Below, piece after piece: positions 16,834-24,940 of a stretch of DNA of 64,000 nucleotides. The notes under the pieces are model-generated. The model saw only the letters and a program-made list of their open reading frames with translations. It had not been told where the DNA came from and did not search any database. The first letter of the stretch is position 1. Each line of letters begins with the position of its first letter. The position numbers were made by a program, and so were the translations under genes. The DNA is from Streptomyces sp. NBC_01689 (GTDB lineage: Bacteria; Actinomycetota; Actinomycetes; Streptomycetales; Streptomycetaceae). The stretch lies in NCBI RefSeq assembly GCF_036250675.1, contig NZ_CP109592.1, positions 5,208,001-5,272,000 of the forward strand, in the 5' to 3' direction.

Positions 16834-17406
16834 TCACCTGCCGGCGGCCTTGAGTTCCTGTTTGTGGGCCCGGACCTTCGCCAGGGACTCCGGGCCCGTG
16901 ATGTCGGCGACCGAGCGGAACGCCTTCGGCTCGCCGTAGGCGCCCGCGGCCTCGCGCCAGCCCTTGGGGCGGACGCCGAGCTGCTTGCCGAGGAGGGCCA
17001 GGAAGATCTGGGCCTTCTGGGCGCCGAAGCCGGGCAGCTCGTGGAGGCGGCGGAGGAGCTCCGCGCCGGTGCCGGCGTCGTTCCAGACGGCGGCGGCGTC
17101 TCCGTCGTACTGCTCCACGAGGTACTGGCACAGCTGCTGGATCCGGTTGGCCATCGAGCCGGGGTAGCGGTGCACGGCGGGTTTCGCCGAGAGCAGCGCG
17201 GTGAACTTCTCCGGGTCGTACGCCGCGATCTCGTGGGCGTCCAGGTCGTCGGTGCCGAGGCGCCCGGCGATGGTGAGGGGCCCCTTGAACGCCCACTCCA
17301 TCGGCACCTGCTGGTCGAGCAGCATGCCGATGAGGGCGGCGAGCGGGCTGCGGCCGAGGAGTTCGTCGGCGTCGGGATCCTGGGCGATGTGAAGACTGAT
17401 GTCCAT
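16834..17406 (-). CDS. HhH-GPD-type DNA glycosylase-like protein
   Basis: 190 aa. The helix-hairpin-helix is LHELPGFGAQKAQIFLALLG (about residues 116-135). The N-terminus LAALIGMLLDQQVPMEWAFK corresponds to the first helices of the glycosylase fold. The catalytic Asp normally found about 18 residues after the hairpin is not obvious (the downstream sequence is GWREAAGAYGEP). It belongs to the short actinobacterial group whose DNA-repair activity has not been shown. It sits directly downstream of the siderophore-interacting protein gene on the same strand (53 bp gap). Confidence 0.75.
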   Translation of the reverse strand: MDISLHIAQDPDADELLGRSPLAALIGMLLDQQVPMEWAFKGPLTIAGRLGTDDLDAHEIAAYDPEKFTALLSAKPAVHRYPGSMANRIQQLCQYLVEQYDGDAAAVWNDAGTGAELLRRLHELPGFGAQKAQIFLALLGKQLGVRPKGWREAAGAYGEPKAFRSVADITGPESLAKVRAHKQELKAAGR

Positions 17407-17459
17407 GCGTCGATGATCCGGCGCGGACGGCGCCGCCGCCTCCTCGCACGCGGCGCGGA

Positions 17460-18188
17460 TCAGGTCGTACGCCAGTAGCCCATGGCGTTGACGCGCTGCT
17501 TCGGCAGGGCGAGTTCCCTGCGGACCCAGGCCGTCAGGGAGCGGGTCGTCGCGGTGTCGCAGGCGATCCAGACGTACGGGTCCGGCTCGCCCTCCAGGAG
17601 GCCGGGGAGGTCCGTCCTGACCTCGGCGACGAGGTGGGCGCCCTGGTCGCGGCGGGGCACCGGGCGGACGGTGTGGCGGGAGGGAACCGTGCGGAAGGGG
17701 AGCCCGTCCACGCCGTGGTCCGTCTCGAACCAGATCGTCGCGGGGGCCTGCCCGATCGCGTCCAGCAGGGAGTTGAGGGCGGGCAGCGAGGCCGGGTCGG
17801 CGACCGCGAAGACATGGGAGGGGGCGGGGTCCGGGTCCGTGAACGCGGTGCCCTGGACCGTCGCCTCGATGGTGTCCCCGGGGCGGGCCGCCCGTGCCCA
17901 GTCCGAGGCGCGGCCCTCGTGCAGGGCGAACTCCAGACCGAAGGTGCCGGCCGCCGGATCGGGATCGACCAGGGTGTACGCCCGCTGGTGCGGCTTCCCC
18001 GCGTTGTCGAACCACAGCCGGACCCACAGCGTGGGGTGGACCCCGGTCGCCGCGAGCATGCCGCCGTCCGTGAAGCGCAGCCGCCGGTAGTGCGGAGTGA
18101 CGTCCTCGGCTCCGGTCACGGTGAACGTGAAGTCCTTGCCGCGCAGCAGCTTGAGCACCGCGCCCTCCCAGCCGTGCCCCTGGCCCAT
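17460..18188 (-). CDS. Siderophore-interacting protein (FAD ferric-siderophore reductase)
   Basis: 242 aa. Residues about 10-120 are the FAD-binding barrel with the hallmark RAYTLVDPDPAAGTFGLEFA (RxYT and the H/G segment) and GDTIEATVQGTAF. Residues 125-242 are the SIP C-terminal NAD(P)H-like domain, ending in the usual RVNAMGYWRT. It reduces cytoplasmic ferric siderophores to release iron. The ATG at 18188 has GGTGGAG upstream. It is transcribed away from an iron box centred at 18238, so it should be repressed when iron is plentiful. Confidence 0.9.
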   Translation of the reverse strand: MGQGHGWEGAVLKLLRGKDFTFTVTGAEDVTPHYRRLRFTDGGMLAATGVHPTLWVRLWFDNAGKPHQRAYTLVDPDPAAGTFGLEFALHEGRASDWARAARPGDTIEATVQGTAFTDPDPAPSHVFAVADPASLPALNSLLDAIGQAPATIWFETDHGVDGLPFRTVPSRHTVRPVPRRDQGAHLVAEVRTDLPGLLEGEPDPYVWIACDTATTRSLTAWVRRELALPKQRVNAMGYWRTT

Positions 18189-18228
18189 CCTGTCTCCACC
18201 CCTCGCGTACGATCTCGCCCAACTGAAG

Positions 18229-18247
18229 TTAGGTTAGCCTAACCTGA
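18229..18247. promoter_or_regulatory. Iron box (DmdR1/IdeR operator)
   Basis: TTAGGTTAGCCTAACCTGA matches the DtxR-family consensus TTAGGTTAGSCTAACCTAA at 18 of 19 positions. It sits between the divergent SIP and acylase genes, 41 bp and 20 bp from their starts, so one site probably controls both directions. Confidence 0.92.
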
Positions 18248-18266
18248 TAAAAGTGGGGATGGACCC

Positions 18267-20489
18267 GTGACCGCCGAGCTCTACCGTGACCCCTGGGGTA
18301 TCCCCCACCTGCGCGCCGGGAGCGCGCTCGAACTCGCCCACGCCCAGGGCCGTACCACCGCCGTCGACCGCGCCTGGCAGCTGGAGGTCGAACGGCACCG
18401 CTCGCGCGGCACCTCCGCCGCGTTCCTCGGCGCCGGGGAGGCCTCCTGGGACGTGTTCGCCCGCCGGGCCCGGCTCGACGACACCGCGAGACGCTGCTTC
18501 ACCACCCTGGAGAGGCGGGACCCGGAGACCGCCGCGTGGGTCGTCCGCTACGTGGACGGGGTCAACGAGGGACTCCCCGAAGGCGCCCGCCGCACCCCGG
18601 AGTTCGCCCGGACCGGGCTCGTGCCCGGCCGCTGGGAGCCCTGGACCCCGCTCGGCGTCTGGCTGGCCACCCACATCCTGTTCGCCGGATTCCCCGCCAA
18701 GCTCTGGCGCGAGGAGGTCGTCCGGCGGCTCGGCGCCGAGGCCGTGGGGCTCTTCGCCACCGACGGCCCCGGCACCTCCGGCAGCAACGGCTGGCTCGTC
18801 ACCGGGGAACGGACCGCCACCGGGCGGCCGGTGATCGCGGGCGACCCCCACCGCTTCATCGAGGAACCCGGCGTCTACCAGCAGATCCACCTCTCCTGCC
18901 CCGAGTTCGACGTCGTCGGCCTCGCCGTCCCCGGCGTCCCGGGCATCGCGCACTTCGCCCACACGGGCACGGTCGCATGGGCCATCACCAACGCCATGGC
19001 CGACTACCAGGACCTGTACCGGGAACGGCTGCGCCGGACCGGGAACGGCGGCCAGGACCTGGAGGCACTCGATCCGGACGGCCGGTGGCGGGCGGTGACC
19101 CGGCACCTGGAGACGGTCGAGGTCGCGGGCGGCGCACCGGTCGAGGTCGAGGTGATCGAGACCGCGCGCGGACCGGTCGTCATCGGGGGGAGCGACGCGG
19201 ACCAGGCGAGCGGGGAGGACCAAGGGAGCGGGGAGGACCAGGAGAGCCGGGAGGGTCACGGCGCGGTCCCGGAGGGTCCGGAGGGCGCCGACGGCCGCGG
19301 AGCCGTCGGGCCCGTCAGCCTCCGCTATCCGCCCCGCGTCACCGGGGATCTCGGCTTCAGCGCCCTGCTCCCGCTGCTGCGGGCCCGCGAAGTGGCCGAC
19401 GTGGACCGGGCGTTCGACCTCTGGGCCGAGCCCGTCAACGTCGTCCAGGCCGCCGACACCGCGGGCGGGGTGCTGCACCGGGTCGCCGGCCGGGTCCCGG
19501 TCCGCGGCCGGGACAACCGCACCCGGATCGTCGCCGCCTGGGAGCCCGGACACGAGTGGCGGGGCTGGCACGAGACGCCGTACGGGACCGTCGAGGACGG
19601 CATCGCCGTGATGGCCAACCAGCGCGGACCCGCGACCCCGCTCGGCGTCGAGTTCGCCCCGCCGCACCGCGCCGCGCGCATCCGCGAACTGCTCACCTCC
19701 CGGACCGCCTGGCCGGCCCCCGACATGGCGGCCGTCCACATGGATACTCATCTCGCCTCCGCCGCCCCGCTGTTGGACCACCTCGCCGCCCTCGACGGGC
19801 TCACCCCGCGGGCGGCGGCCCTGCGTGACCGGCTGCTGCTGTGGGACCGCCGGATGGAGGCCGACAGCACCGGAGCGGCGGCGTACGCGGCGGTCCGCAC
19901 CGGAGTCGTACGACGGCTCGCCGCCCACCCCGTCCTCGCCGTACTGGCCGACCCGCCCGCGTACCCCGAGGTGCTGCGCCCCTGGCTCGCCCTGCTCCCC
20001 CGCGTCGGCTTCGCCCTCGAAAACCTGCTCAGGGCCGAGGAGTTGTACGGCATCGACCGTGCCGACCTGGTGCGTGCCGCGGTCGAGGAGGCGGCCGCGC
20101 GGCCGCTCGGGGTCTGGGGTGACAGCCACCGCCTCGCCCCCTGGCGGGCACTGACCGGCGACGCGTACGAGGAACCGGGGCTCGCCGGCGACCACGACTG
20201 CGTGCTCTGCACCTCGGCCGTCCCCGGCGTCGGCGACCTGAGCGCACGCGGCCCGGCCGCCCGCTACGTCTGGGACCTCGCCGACCGTGACAACAGTCTC
20301 TGGGTGGTGCCGTTCGGCGCCTCCGGGGTCCCCGGCTCGGCCCACCACCGCGACCAGCTGCCCCTGTGGCTGCGGGGGGAACTGGTCCCCGTCAGCACCG
20401 ACTGGAACCGACTGACCCGGGAACCGTCACCGGTCCCGCACGACACCCCGGCAGCCGTCCGGGACCACGAGGAGAACCATGACCACTGA
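18267..20489 (+). CDS. Penicillin-acylase family Ntn hydrolase, iron-regulated
   Basis: 740 aa precursor of an N-terminal-nucleophile amidase. The alpha part (1-172) includes RDPWGIPHLRAGS. The autocleavage site is TSGSNGWLV with Ser173 as the new N-terminal nucleophile, followed by the beta chain (AGDPHRFIEEPGVYQQIHLS). An acidic Gly/Ser/Glu insert of about 40 residues (near 310-350) is unusual. No signal peptide is seen, unlike secreted penicillin or AHL acylases, so it should act in the cytoplasm. It starts 20 bp after the iron box and overlaps the following GNAT gene by 11 bp. By analogy to PvdQ it may deacylate a siderophore or its precursor; the substrate is unknown. Confidence 0.85.
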   Translation: MTAELYRDPWGIPHLRAGSALELAHAQGRTTAVDRAWQLEVERHRSRGTSAAFLGAGEASWDVFARRARLDDTARRCFTTLERRDPETAAWVVRYVDGVNEGLPEGARRTPEFARTGLVPGRWEPWTPLGVWLATHILFAGFPAKLWREEVVRRLGAEAVGLFATDGPGTSGSNGWLVTGERTATGRPVIAGDPHRFIEEPGVYQQIHLSCPEFDVVGLAVPGVPGIAHFAHTGTVAWAITNAMADYQDLYRERLRRTGNGGQDLEALDPDGRWRAVTRHLETVEVAGGAPVEVEVIETARGPVVIGGSDADQASGEDQGSGEDQESREGHGAVPEGPEGADGRGAVGPVSLRYPPRVTGDLGFSALLPLLRAREVADVDRAFDLWAEPVNVVQAADTAGGVLHRVAGRVPVRGRDNRTRIVAAWEPGHEWRGWHETPYGTVEDGIAVMANQRGPATPLGVEFAPPHRAARIRELLTSRTAWPAPDMAAVHMDTHLASAAPLLDHLAALDGLTPRAAALRDRLLLWDRRMEADSTGAAAYAAVRTGVVRRLAAHPVLAVLADPPAYPEVLRPWLALLPRVGFALENLLRAEELYGIDRADLVRAAVEEAAARPLGVWGDSHRLAPWRALTGDAYEEPGLAGDHDCVLCTSAVPGVGDLSARGPAARYVWDLADRDNSLWVVPFGASGVPGSAHHRDQLPLWLRGELVPVSTDWNRLTREPSPVPHDTPAAVRDHEENHDH

Positions 20490-21138
20490 GACCTACGCCC
20501 CCGCCCGCGAGGCCGTCCACGAACAGGAGGTCGAGGGCTTCGGCACCGTCCGTGTCCTGCCCGTCGACCCCCGCGCCGACCTGGACGTCATCCACCGGTG
20601 GGTGACCGAGGACCGCGCCGGCTTCTGGGGCATGACCGGGTTGACCCGGGAACAGGTCCTGGAGACCTACCTCCATCTCGACTTGCTCGACACGCACCAC
20701 GCCTTCCTCGCGGTCAAGGACGGTGAGCCCGCCGCGCTCTTCCAGACCTACGAGCCCGAGGCCGACCGGGTCGGCGAGTGCTACGAGGTCGAGCCCGGAG
20801 ACATCGGGGTCCACCTGCTGATCGGCCCCGCCGGGGCGGACGGCGCCCGGCCGGGCTGGTCCGCGCGACTGCTGACCGCCTTCACCACCTACGTGCTGAT
20901 CGGCCTCGACCGGCGGCGGGTCGTGGTCGAACCCGACGCACGCAACACGAAGGCCATCTCCCGCCTGGTCCGGCAGGGCTTCGAACCGGGTCCCGAGATC
21001 GTGCTTCCCGAAATCGACCTTCCCGGGGTCTACTTGCCCGAGAAGCGCGCCCGGCTCGCCTTCCTGGGCCGGGAGACGGCGTTCGGCGCGGACGCGCCCG
21101 GCACCCCGGCCGGACCGGGCGCTTCGCCGGTGGAGTGA
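20479..21138 (+). CDS. GNAT acyltransferase of the siderophore (IucB/RhbD/DesC-like) type
   Basis: 219 aa. Key features are DLDVIHRWVTEDRAGFWGMT, FLAVKDGEPAALFQTYEPEA, GDIGVHLLIGPAGADGARPG, and VVVEPDARNTKAISRLVRQG (the acetyl-CoA-binding and hydroxamate-type acyltransferase signature). Family members acylate N-hydroxy-lysine or N-hydroxy-diamines during siderophore assembly. It overlaps the acylase gene by 11 bp (translational coupling) and has GAGGAGAACC before the ATG. No NIS synthetase or amine hydroxylase is in the window, so it may serve a siderophore built elsewhere. Confidence 0.85.
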   Translation: MTTETYAPAREAVHEQEVEGFGTVRVLPVDPRADLDVIHRWVTEDRAGFWGMTGLTREQVLETYLHLDLLDTHHAFLAVKDGEPAALFQTYEPEADRVGECYEVEPGDIGVHLLIGPAGADGARPGWSARLLTAFTTYVLIGLDRRRVVVEPDARNTKAISRLVRQGFEPGPEIVLPEIDLPGVYLPEKRARLAFLGRETAFGADAPGTPAGPGASPVE

Positions 21139-21201
21139 GCACGGCGCCGGATTCGTCCGTACGTATCCGTGACTCGGGAAACACGGAGACGGGAACGGCG
21201 C

Positions 21202-23247
21202 GTGAGCGGACGAGGACGGCGGGAGCGACGGCGCGTGGCCAGAGGCCTGGCCCTGCTGGGCACGGTGCTGGTTCTGGTCCTCTTCGGCGGGGTGGGCGGC
21301 GCGTCCGCCCACGCGGCGCTGACCGGTGCCGATCCCCAGGACGGCAGCGTGCTGAAGACGGCACCCCGCCAGGTGACCCTCACGTTCACCGAGTCGATCG
21401 GCCTTCTCGACGACTCCTTCCGGGTGCTCGACCCCGGCAACCGGCGCGTCCGCACCGGCGAGCCGGGGCACGCGGACGGACGGTCCGACACCGCCCGGGT
21501 GACCCTGCCCGAGGGGCTCGGCACCGGCACCTTCACGGTGGCCTGGCGGGTCGTCTCGGCCGACAGCCACCCGGTCTCCGGCGCCTTCACCTTCTCCATC
21601 GGCAAGCCCTCCGCGAGCGTCGCGCCGATCCCCGTCGACCCCGCCGGGAACACCCTCTCCACCACGCTCTACGACATCGCGCGCTATGTCGCGTACGGCG
21701 GTCTGGCCCTGCTCATCGGGACGGCGTCCTTCGTCCTGGTCTGCGGATTCCCGGGCCCGGTGCGGCGGCTGCTCCTGGCGGGCTGGTCGACGCTCTTCGT
21801 GTCGACCTTCGCGCTCCTCCTGCTGCGGGGCCCCTACGAACGCGGCACCGGCCTCGCCGACGCCATGGACCCGGGGGTCCTCAACGAGACGCTGGCCGGC
21901 CGGCCGGGGCTCGTCCTGCTGGCCCGGCTCGTGCTGCTGGCCGCGGTGGCCTTCTACCCGGTGCGCGCGGACCGGCGGGAGCGCCCGGTCCTCGCCCTCG
22001 GCGCGCTGCTCACCGTCTCCCTCGCCGTCACCTGGGCCGCCGCCGAGCACGCGTCCGCCGGTATCCAGGTGCCCGTGGCGATGGCGTCCTCCGTCCTGCA
22101 CCTGCTGTCCATGGCGGTCTGGCTGGGCGGACTCGGCGCCCTGCTGACCGCGCTGTACCGGTCGGCCGAACCGCTCCCCGCGGCCGTCGTCAACCGCTTC
22201 TCCCGGCTCGCCCTCGGCTCTGTCGCCGTCCTGGTCGTCACCGGCGTCTACCAGTCCTGGCGTGGCCTCGGCTCCTGGGACGCCCTCACCTCGACCTCGT
22301 ACGGCCGCCTTCTCGTCGTCAAGCTGCTCGCCGTGCTGTGTCTGCTGGCGGGGGCGGCCTGTTCGCGACGCTGGGCGGGGCGGCTGATGGTGGCGGCGCA
22401 GGAGCGCGTCGAGGCCGCGGCGGCGACGGTGGCGGTGCCCGAGCGCGTACCGCAGACCGTAGGGGCGCCGGCGGCCGGGCCCGCGGGCCGGGGCGAGGTG
22501 CCGGCCGTCGTGGGCCGGGGCGGGACCGTGTCCGAGGCCGTGCCCGAGGCCGAGGCCGGGTCCGGGTCCGGCGCCTCGGCCGACGCGGGTGACGGCCCCG
22601 GGGAGGCTCCGAACCCCGGCACAGGAACAGGCACGGGCACCGACGCGGGGACGGACCCCGGCACGGCTCCGGACTCGCCCCCCGCCGACTCCTCCACCGA
22701 ATCCCCGGCCGATTCCTCCACCGAATCCCCCTCCGATTCCTCCGACGAGAGCGCGCGCTACCGGCGCGCCCTGCGGGGCTCGGTCCTGGCCGAGATCACC
22801 GTCGGCATCCTCGTGCTGGTGATCACCACCCTGCTCACCGGGACCCAGCCGGGCCGGGCCGCCACCGAGACCGCCGAGGCCTCGGCGGCGGCGGCCGCCA
22901 GCGAGCAGACGGGGACCACGACGGTCGTCCCGTTCGACGTGGGCACACCGGGCGGCCGCGGCAAGGTGCAGATCGAACTGGCGCCGGGCCGGGTGGGCGA
23001 GAACTCCGTGCAGGCCGTGATCTTCGGCCCCGACGGGGGGATCTCGACCGTGCCCGAACTCCGCCTCACCTTCACCCTGGAGTCGCAGCGGATCGGCCCG
23101 ATCGACGCGGAACTCTCGGACCGGGGCGGCTACTGGGCGGCCGACGACGTCACCCTCCCGGTGGCCGGCATCTGGACGATGAAGGCGACGGTCCGCACCA
23201 CCGACATCGACCAGGTCACCGTCTCGAAGACCGTGCGGATCGGCTGA
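21202..23247 (+). CDS. CopC-CopD fusion copper transport/resistance protein
   Basis: 681 aa. A signal segment is followed by a CopC domain (about 35-140) whose mature start HAALTGADPQDGS carries the N-terminal His of the copper site; a second metal His is in SADSHPVSGAF. CopD, with about eight TM helices, spans about 150-390. A long Gly/Thr/Ser/Glu linker (about 415-520, with repeated DSSTESPAD) precedes one more TM helix (EITVGILVLVITTLLTGTQP) and a C-terminal YtkA/FixH-like beta domain (about 560-681). The GTG at 21202 is preferred over the GTG at 21169, which has no RBS. It probably imports copper or delivers it across the membrane. Confidence 0.85.
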   Translation: MSGRGRRERRRVARGLALLGTVLVLVLFGGVGGASAHAALTGADPQDGSVLKTAPRQVTLTFTESIGLLDDSFRVLDPGNRRVRTGEPGHADGRSDTARVTLPEGLGTGTFTVAWRVVSADSHPVSGAFTFSIGKPSASVAPIPVDPAGNTLSTTLYDIARYVAYGGLALLIGTASFVLVCGFPGPVRRLLLAGWSTLFVSTFALLLLRGPYERGTGLADAMDPGVLNETLAGRPGLVLLARLVLLAAVAFYPVRADRRERPVLALGALLTVSLAVTWAAAEHASAGIQVPVAMASSVLHLLSMAVWLGGLGALLTALYRSAEPLPAAVVNRFSRLALGSVAVLVVTGVYQSWRGLGSWDALTSTSYGRLLVVKLLAVLCLLAGAACSRRWAGRLMVAAQERVEAAAATVAVPERVPQTVGAPAAGPAGRGEVPAVVGRGGTVSEAVPEAEAGSGSGASADAGDGPGEAPNPGTGTGTGTDAGTDPGTAPDSPPADSSTESPADSSTESPSDSSDESARYRRALRGSVLAEITVGILVLVITTLLTGTQPGRAATETAEASAAAAASEQTGTTTVVPFDVGTPGGRGKVQIELAPGRVGENSVQAVIFGPDGGISTVPELRLTFTLESQRIGPIDAELSDRGGYWAADDVTLPVAGIWTMKATVRTTDIDQVTVSKTVRIG

Positions 23248-23277
23248 GGACCGGCTGACCCGCCGGTCCCCCGCGGT

Positions 23278-23305
23278 GCGCCGCCGCCGTCCCCGTGGGC
23301 GGCGC
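23278..23305. terminator. Hairpin between convergent copCD and the AOS gene
   Basis: GCGCCGCC (23278-23285) pairs with GGCGGCGC (23298-23305) across 12 nt, in the 103-bp gap between two convergent stops. Confidence 0.55.
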
Positions 23306-23350
23306 GCCGTGTCTCCCTCGGTCCGGGGGACCCGCCGTCGTGCGCGGTGG

Positions 23351-24610
23351 TCAGCGCGCGGTGGCCAGGGGACCGCGCGGGCGGGCGATCCGTACCGGGG
23401 TGTGCGCAGCGGGCGCGGAGCCGGGGATGACCCCCTCGACGCGGCCCACGTGCTCGAACGCCGCCAGGACCCGCTCCAGTTGGTCGTCGGTGTGCGCGGC
23501 GGTGAGGGTGACCCGCAGCACCTCACGGCCGGCCCTGACGACCGGGTGGACCATGGGCGCGGCGAACACCCCGGCGTCGAACAGCCGCCGCCACACGCGC
23601 AGACACCGCTCACGGCCGCTCACCAGCACCGGTACCACGGGGGTGACGGACGCCCCGGTGTCGAAGCCGAGTGCGCGCAGACCGTTGTGCAGCCGCTCGG
23701 CCAGGTCCAGGACCCGTACGCGCCGCTCCGGTTCGGCGCGCAGGATGCGCAGCGAGGCCAGCGCGGCGGCGACGTTGGCCGGTGAGGCCGCCGCGGTGAA
23801 CAGCGCCGCCCGCGCGTGGAACCGCAGATAGCGGATCACGTCGGCCGGCCCCGCGATGACCCCGCCGACCGAGGCCAGGCTCTTGGACAGGGCGCCGGTG
23901 ACGAGGTCCGGGCGGAGCCCGAAGTGCTCTCCGGCGCCCGCTCCGGTCGGGCCGAGCACCCCGAGGTCGTGCGAACTGTCGACGACGACCCGCGCCCCGT
24001 GCGCGTCCGCCAGCTTCATGAGGCCGGGGAGGTCGCAGACGTCCCCGTCCACCGAGAAGACCCCGTCCGTGAGGATCAGCTTTCCGCCGGTGTTTTCGGT
24101 TCCGCTTCCGTCGGCGACGACGAGCAATTCCTCCAGGTGACCGAGGTCGCCGTGCAGGAATTTGCGTTCCTTCGCCCGGCCGAGGCGGACGGCATCTTCC
24201 AGGGAAACGTGATTGGAAAAGTCGCTGAATACCATGTCGCCGTCCCCGAGGAGGGGGGCCAGCATCAAATTCGCCTGATATCCGGAAGGGAGTACGACGG
24301 CCGCCTCGTGGCCCAGGAACGCGGCCAGTCCGCGCTCCAGTTCCTCGTGCAGCTCCAGCGAGCCGCTCACCGCCCGGGAGCCGCCCAGTGAGGTGCCGAA
24401 GCGCCGTACCGCGGCGACGGCGGCCTCCCGCACCCGGGGCTCGGCGGAGAGCCCCAGATAGTCGTGGGAGGCCGCGACGATCACCCGGCGGCCCTGGAAA
24501 TCGGCCTCCGTTCCGTCGAACGTATCGCCGACCGCCCGGAAGTAACAGTCCCGTCCCGTCACCAGCAGATGCTCCGCGGTCCATGGCCGGCACTTTTGCA
24601 GAATATCCAT
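23351..24610 (-). CDS. Alpha-oxoamine synthase (KAPA/KBL/SPT-like PLP enzyme)
   Basis: 419 aa fold-type I PLP enzyme of the BioF/KBL/serine palmitoyltransferase family, which joins an amino acid to an acyl thioester with loss of CO2. Visible: SHDYLGLSAEPRV, GTSLGGSRAVSGSLELHEEL, PLP-contact VVVDSSHDLGVLGPTG (usual form DEAHSxG; here Ser-Ser replaces Glu-Ala), and the Schiff-base lysine in TGALSKSLASVGGVI (Lys243). The ATG at 24610 has GGGTGA at a good distance; a GTG at 24622 is also possible. It is transcribed away from the ACP-KAS pair. No biotin genes are around, and the ACP suggests an acyl-ACP donor. The amino acid substrate is not predictable. Confidence 0.88.
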   Translation of the reverse strand: MDILQKCRPWTAEHLLVTGRDCYFRAVGDTFDGTEADFQGRRVIVAASHDYLGLSAEPRVREAAVAAVRRFGTSLGGSRAVSGSLELHEELERGLAAFLGHEAAVVLPSGYQANLMLAPLLGDGDMVFSDFSNHVSLEDAVRLGRAKERKFLHGDLGHLEELLVVADGSGTENTGGKLILTDGVFSVDGDVCDLPGLMKLADAHGARVVVDSSHDLGVLGPTGAGAGEHFGLRPDLVTGALSKSLASVGGVIAGPADVIRYLRFHARAALFTAAASPANVAAALASLRILRAEPERRVRVLDLAERLHNGLRALGFDTGASVTPVVPVLVSGRERCLRVWRRLFDAGVFAAPMVHPVVRAGREVLRVTLTAAHTDDQLERVLAAFEHVGRVEGVIPGSAPAAHTPVRIARPRGPLATAR

Positions 24611-24721
24611 GACTGCGTTCACCCGTCGCTCGCCTGTTGCATTAATTTTCCCGAATAATTCGGCTCTCCCGGAGATGGTACTTTGAGGTGTCTGCCTTGC
24701 TATCCATGCGACGGAGAAATC
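24611..24721. promoter_or_regulatory. Divergent promoter region of the lipid-like cluster
   Basis: This is an AT-rich stretch by local standards, between the AOS and ACP genes. It contains the palindrome CCGAATAATTCGG (24651-24663, one central base) and a TACTTT hexamer (24679-24684), a possible -10 for the ACP operon. A local regulator is likely, but no regulator gene is adjacent. Confidence 0.5.
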
Positions 24722-24940
24722 GTGTCATACGAAGAACTCAAGAATGTTCTTGTTTCTCTCGGGCTGTCCGAGGATGACATCAGCCCGGACGCCACGCGCG
24801 AGGAAGCGGGCCTGGACTCCATCGCCGTCGTCGAACTGGCGCTGGTGCTGCGCCGGGAGAAAGGGGTGACGGTGACGGAGGAGGAGATCGGCGCCACGCA
24901 CACCGTCGCGGACGTGGCCGCCCTCGTCGGAGCGAGGTGA
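24722..24940 (+). CDS. Acyl carrier protein
   Basis: 72 aa, one ACP domain. The phosphopantetheine site is EAGLDSIAVVELAL with Ser in DSI (instead of the DSL of fatty-acid AcpP). It ends TVADVAALVGAR. The GTG at 24722 is chosen for GGAG 5 nt upstream; the open frame above it is not supported. The stop overlaps the start of the ketosynthase (GTGA), so the two are translated together. It differs from the housekeeping AcpP and probably carries the acyl chain for this cluster. Confidence 0.9.
   Translation: MSYEELKNVLVSLGLSEDDISPDATREEAGLDSIAVVELALVLRREKGVTVTEEEIGATHTVADVAALVGAR

Noticed and set aside
16143..16853. Several overlapping 60-130-codon frames on both strands
   Set aside because: All lie in the 73-bp and inverted repeats; peptides repeat GDAG/RPARED-like strings with no homology.
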